NCBI GenBank assembly: GCA_030146905.1
Contig: JASLAV010000149.1
Span: 1-7,007, forward strand
Length of the DNA stretch: 7,007 bases
Direction: 5' to 3'
DNA from: Lentzea sp.
GTDB taxonomy: Bacteria; Actinomycetota; Actinomycetes; Mycobacteriales; Pseudonocardiaceae
Position numbers and translations under genes: made by a program. Shown piece by piece: positions 6,285-7,007 of this stretch. Each line of letters starts with the position of its first letter. The first letter of the stretch is position 1. The notes under the pieces are model-generated. The model did not search any database. It saw nothing but the letters and a program-made list of their open reading frames with translations, and was not told the origin of the DNA.

Positions 6285-6548
6285 TTACCGCACGCTAGTG
6301 CGGTTGCGGCCGGCGACGGCCTCCGCAACGCCGATGAGCAGCACGGAGGCGATCACGGCGATGATGAAGCCCAGCACGTTGAGCTCGAAGATGTCTCCGG
6401 TGCCGAGCAGGTTGGCGATGGTGCCGCCGATGACGGAGCCGACCAGCCCCAGCAGCAGCGTCGCCACGATGCCGAGGTGCTGCTTGCCGGGCTTGATCAG
6501 TCGGGCGAGCGCGCCGATGATCAGTCCGGCGACGATGAACCCGATCAC
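6285..6548 (-). CDS. GlsB/YeaQ/YmgE family stress-associated membrane protein
   Basis: This 87-residue hydrophobic protein has three predicted membrane segments (about 2-17, 26-46 and 57-74). It carries the family features GFIVAGLIIGALARLIKPG at the N-terminus and a glycine-rich LGLVGSVIGG in the second helix, with a short basic tail ending NRTSVR. Relatives are linked to general stress and transglycosylase-associated phenotypes, but their biochemical role is unknown. The start is GTG at 6548, because AGGAGG lies 5 bases before it and the family homology begins there. The open frame extends to 6650 but that part is charged, unlike the family, and would cross the promoter region. A SigB-like promoter candidate lies upstream at 6587-6612. 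Confidence 0.9.
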   Translation of the reverse strand: MIGFIVAGLIIGALARLIKPGKQHLGIVATLLLGLVGSVIGGTIANLLGTGDIFELNVLGFIIAVIASVLLIGVAEAVAGRNRTSVR

Positions 6549-6553
6549 GTCAG

Positions 6554-6559
6554 CCTCCT
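6554..6559 (-). promoter_or_regulatory. Strong ribosome binding site fixing a GTG start
   Basis: The minus strand reads AGGAGG followed by CTGAC and then GTG at 6548. This is a full-length Shine-Dalgarno sequence and overrides the longer upstream reading. Confidence 0.85.
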
Positions 6560-6586
6560 GGTAGTCGATTGCCTTCCTCGATTCGG

Positions 6587-6612
6587 CTACCCAACCGGTT
6601 GATCGCTCAATC
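6587..6612 (-). promoter_or_regulatory. Candidate SigB-type stress promoter of the GlsB-like gene
   Basis: On the minus strand GATT (6612-6609) is followed by 16 bases and GGGTAG (6592-6587). The actinobacterial SigB-type consensus is roughly GNNT, 14-16 bases, GGGTAY, so only the last base differs. Transcription would start near 6580, giving a leader of about 30 bases that contains the AGGAGG. The spacer is largely filled by a perfect palindrome CAACCGGTTG (6592-6601), which could be a further protein site. The call is from pattern matching alone. Confidence 0.4.
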
Positions 6613-6665
6613 CTTCGCCGGGGTGATGTTCGCCGTCTAACGACACTCACCGCCGGCGATCACGG

Positions 6666-7007
6666 TCACCGCGGCGCGAAGTCGGTGCAGTGGACCTTCT
6701 TGTCCGGCAGCCGGCCGGTGGTCAGGAACGTCACGGTCGCCTCGTCCACGCACGTGGAGCCCTGGTTGTAGACGTAGTGCCCGCCGTTGTCCGCGCCGAC
6801 GAAAGCCGCTTGCTTGCCGAGGACCTCGTACAGCCCGAGGCCGTCCTCCCACGGTGTGGCGTTGTCCCTGCGGTTCTGCAGGATCAGCGTGTTGCGCGGT
6901 CCCTTGCCGGTCACGCGGACGGGCTCTTCGACCGGCTTCGGCCAGAACGCGCACGCCCAGATGTTGGCGGGCATCCCCGCGGTGAGCGGCCAGGCCGCGC
7001 GGTCCTG
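6666..7007 (-). CDS. TAP-like alpha/beta hydrolase, C-terminal part (5' end outside window)
   Basis: The last 113 residues of a larger protein are visible. WACAFWP, then GPRNTLILQNRRDNATP, then ADNGGHYVY and a final VDEATVTFLTTGRLPDKKVHC match the C-terminal domain of tripeptidyl-aminopeptidase-like hydrolases (TAP-like, PF08386 type). The probable catalytic Asp (6864-6866, RRD in RRDNATP) and His (6777-6779, in GGHYVY) are present. The nucleophile Ser lies outside the window. Conserved cysteines in WACAF, STCVD and VHC are likely disulfide partners, in keeping with the secreted nature of the family. Full-length members are about 450-530 residues. The stop is TGA at 6666-6668. It has the same orientation as the GlsB-like gene, but the gap of about 117 bases and that gene's own promoter candidate suggest separate transcription. 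Confidence 0.88.
   Translation of the reverse strand, partial: QDRAAWPLTAGMPANIWACAFWPKPVEEPVRVTGKGPRNTLILQNRRDNATPWEDGLGLYEVLGKQAAFVGADNGGHYVYNQGSTCVDEATVTFLTTGRLPDKKVHCTDFAPR

Noticed and set aside
6614..6635. Direct repeat TTCGCCG (6614-6620 and 6629-6635) in the gap before the GlsB-like gene.
   Set aside because: Only seven bases of common high-GC sequence; likely chance, and it lies outside the promoter core.
6549..6650. N-terminal extension of the GlsB-like protein from ATG at 6650.
   Set aside because: The added residues are charged and unlike the family; AGGAGG is ideally placed for GTG at 6548.

Overview
The window is high-GC DNA (strong G/C bias at third codon positions). Its gene content is typical of a soil actinomycete: a DUF2690 protein, a GlxA/AdpA-type regulator, a TAP-like hydrolase and a GlsB-type membrane protein. 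I place it in Actinomycetota, perhaps Pseudonocardiales, but the sequence alone does not fix the genus. It looks chromosomal. I see no transposase, tRNA, rRNA or CRISPR array.

Layout. (1) 1-396 (+) is the 3' end of a DUF2690 protein. It converges on a zinc-free NADP-dependent MDR oxidoreductase at 470-1441 (-), with a long hairpin between their stop codons. (2) A 70-bp gap separates that oxidoreductase from a divergent DJ-1/PfpI-AraC (GlxA/AdpA-like) regulator at 1512-2603 (+). The gap holds a near-perfect inverted repeat that resembles paired AdpA sites. It also holds a promoter placed so that the regulator mRNA would be leaderless. (3) A short, AT-richer, highly structured gap (2604-2694) precedes a two-gene operon. 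The first gene is a GH92 family alpha-mannosidase-like protein (about 2695-4920) with no canonical start codon where homology begins. The second is a GT4 family glycosyltransferase (4917-6194), coupled to it by an ATGA overlap. (4) A perfect 17-bp hairpin closes the operon and also serves the convergent GlsB/YeaQ-type membrane protein gene at 6285-6548 (-), which has a plausible SigB-type stress promoter. (5) The window ends inside the C-terminal part of a TAP-like alpha/beta hydrolase (6666-7007, -).

How the parts may work together. The oxidoreductase and the regulator look like a redox or reactive-metabolite stress pair with an autoregulated shared promoter region. The GH92-GT4 pair is the most unusual element. 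A glycosidase and a glycosyltransferase, both apparently cytosolic, are translated from one message in an operon isolated by hairpins. They could make and break the same small glycoside, but their substrates cannot be read from the sequence.
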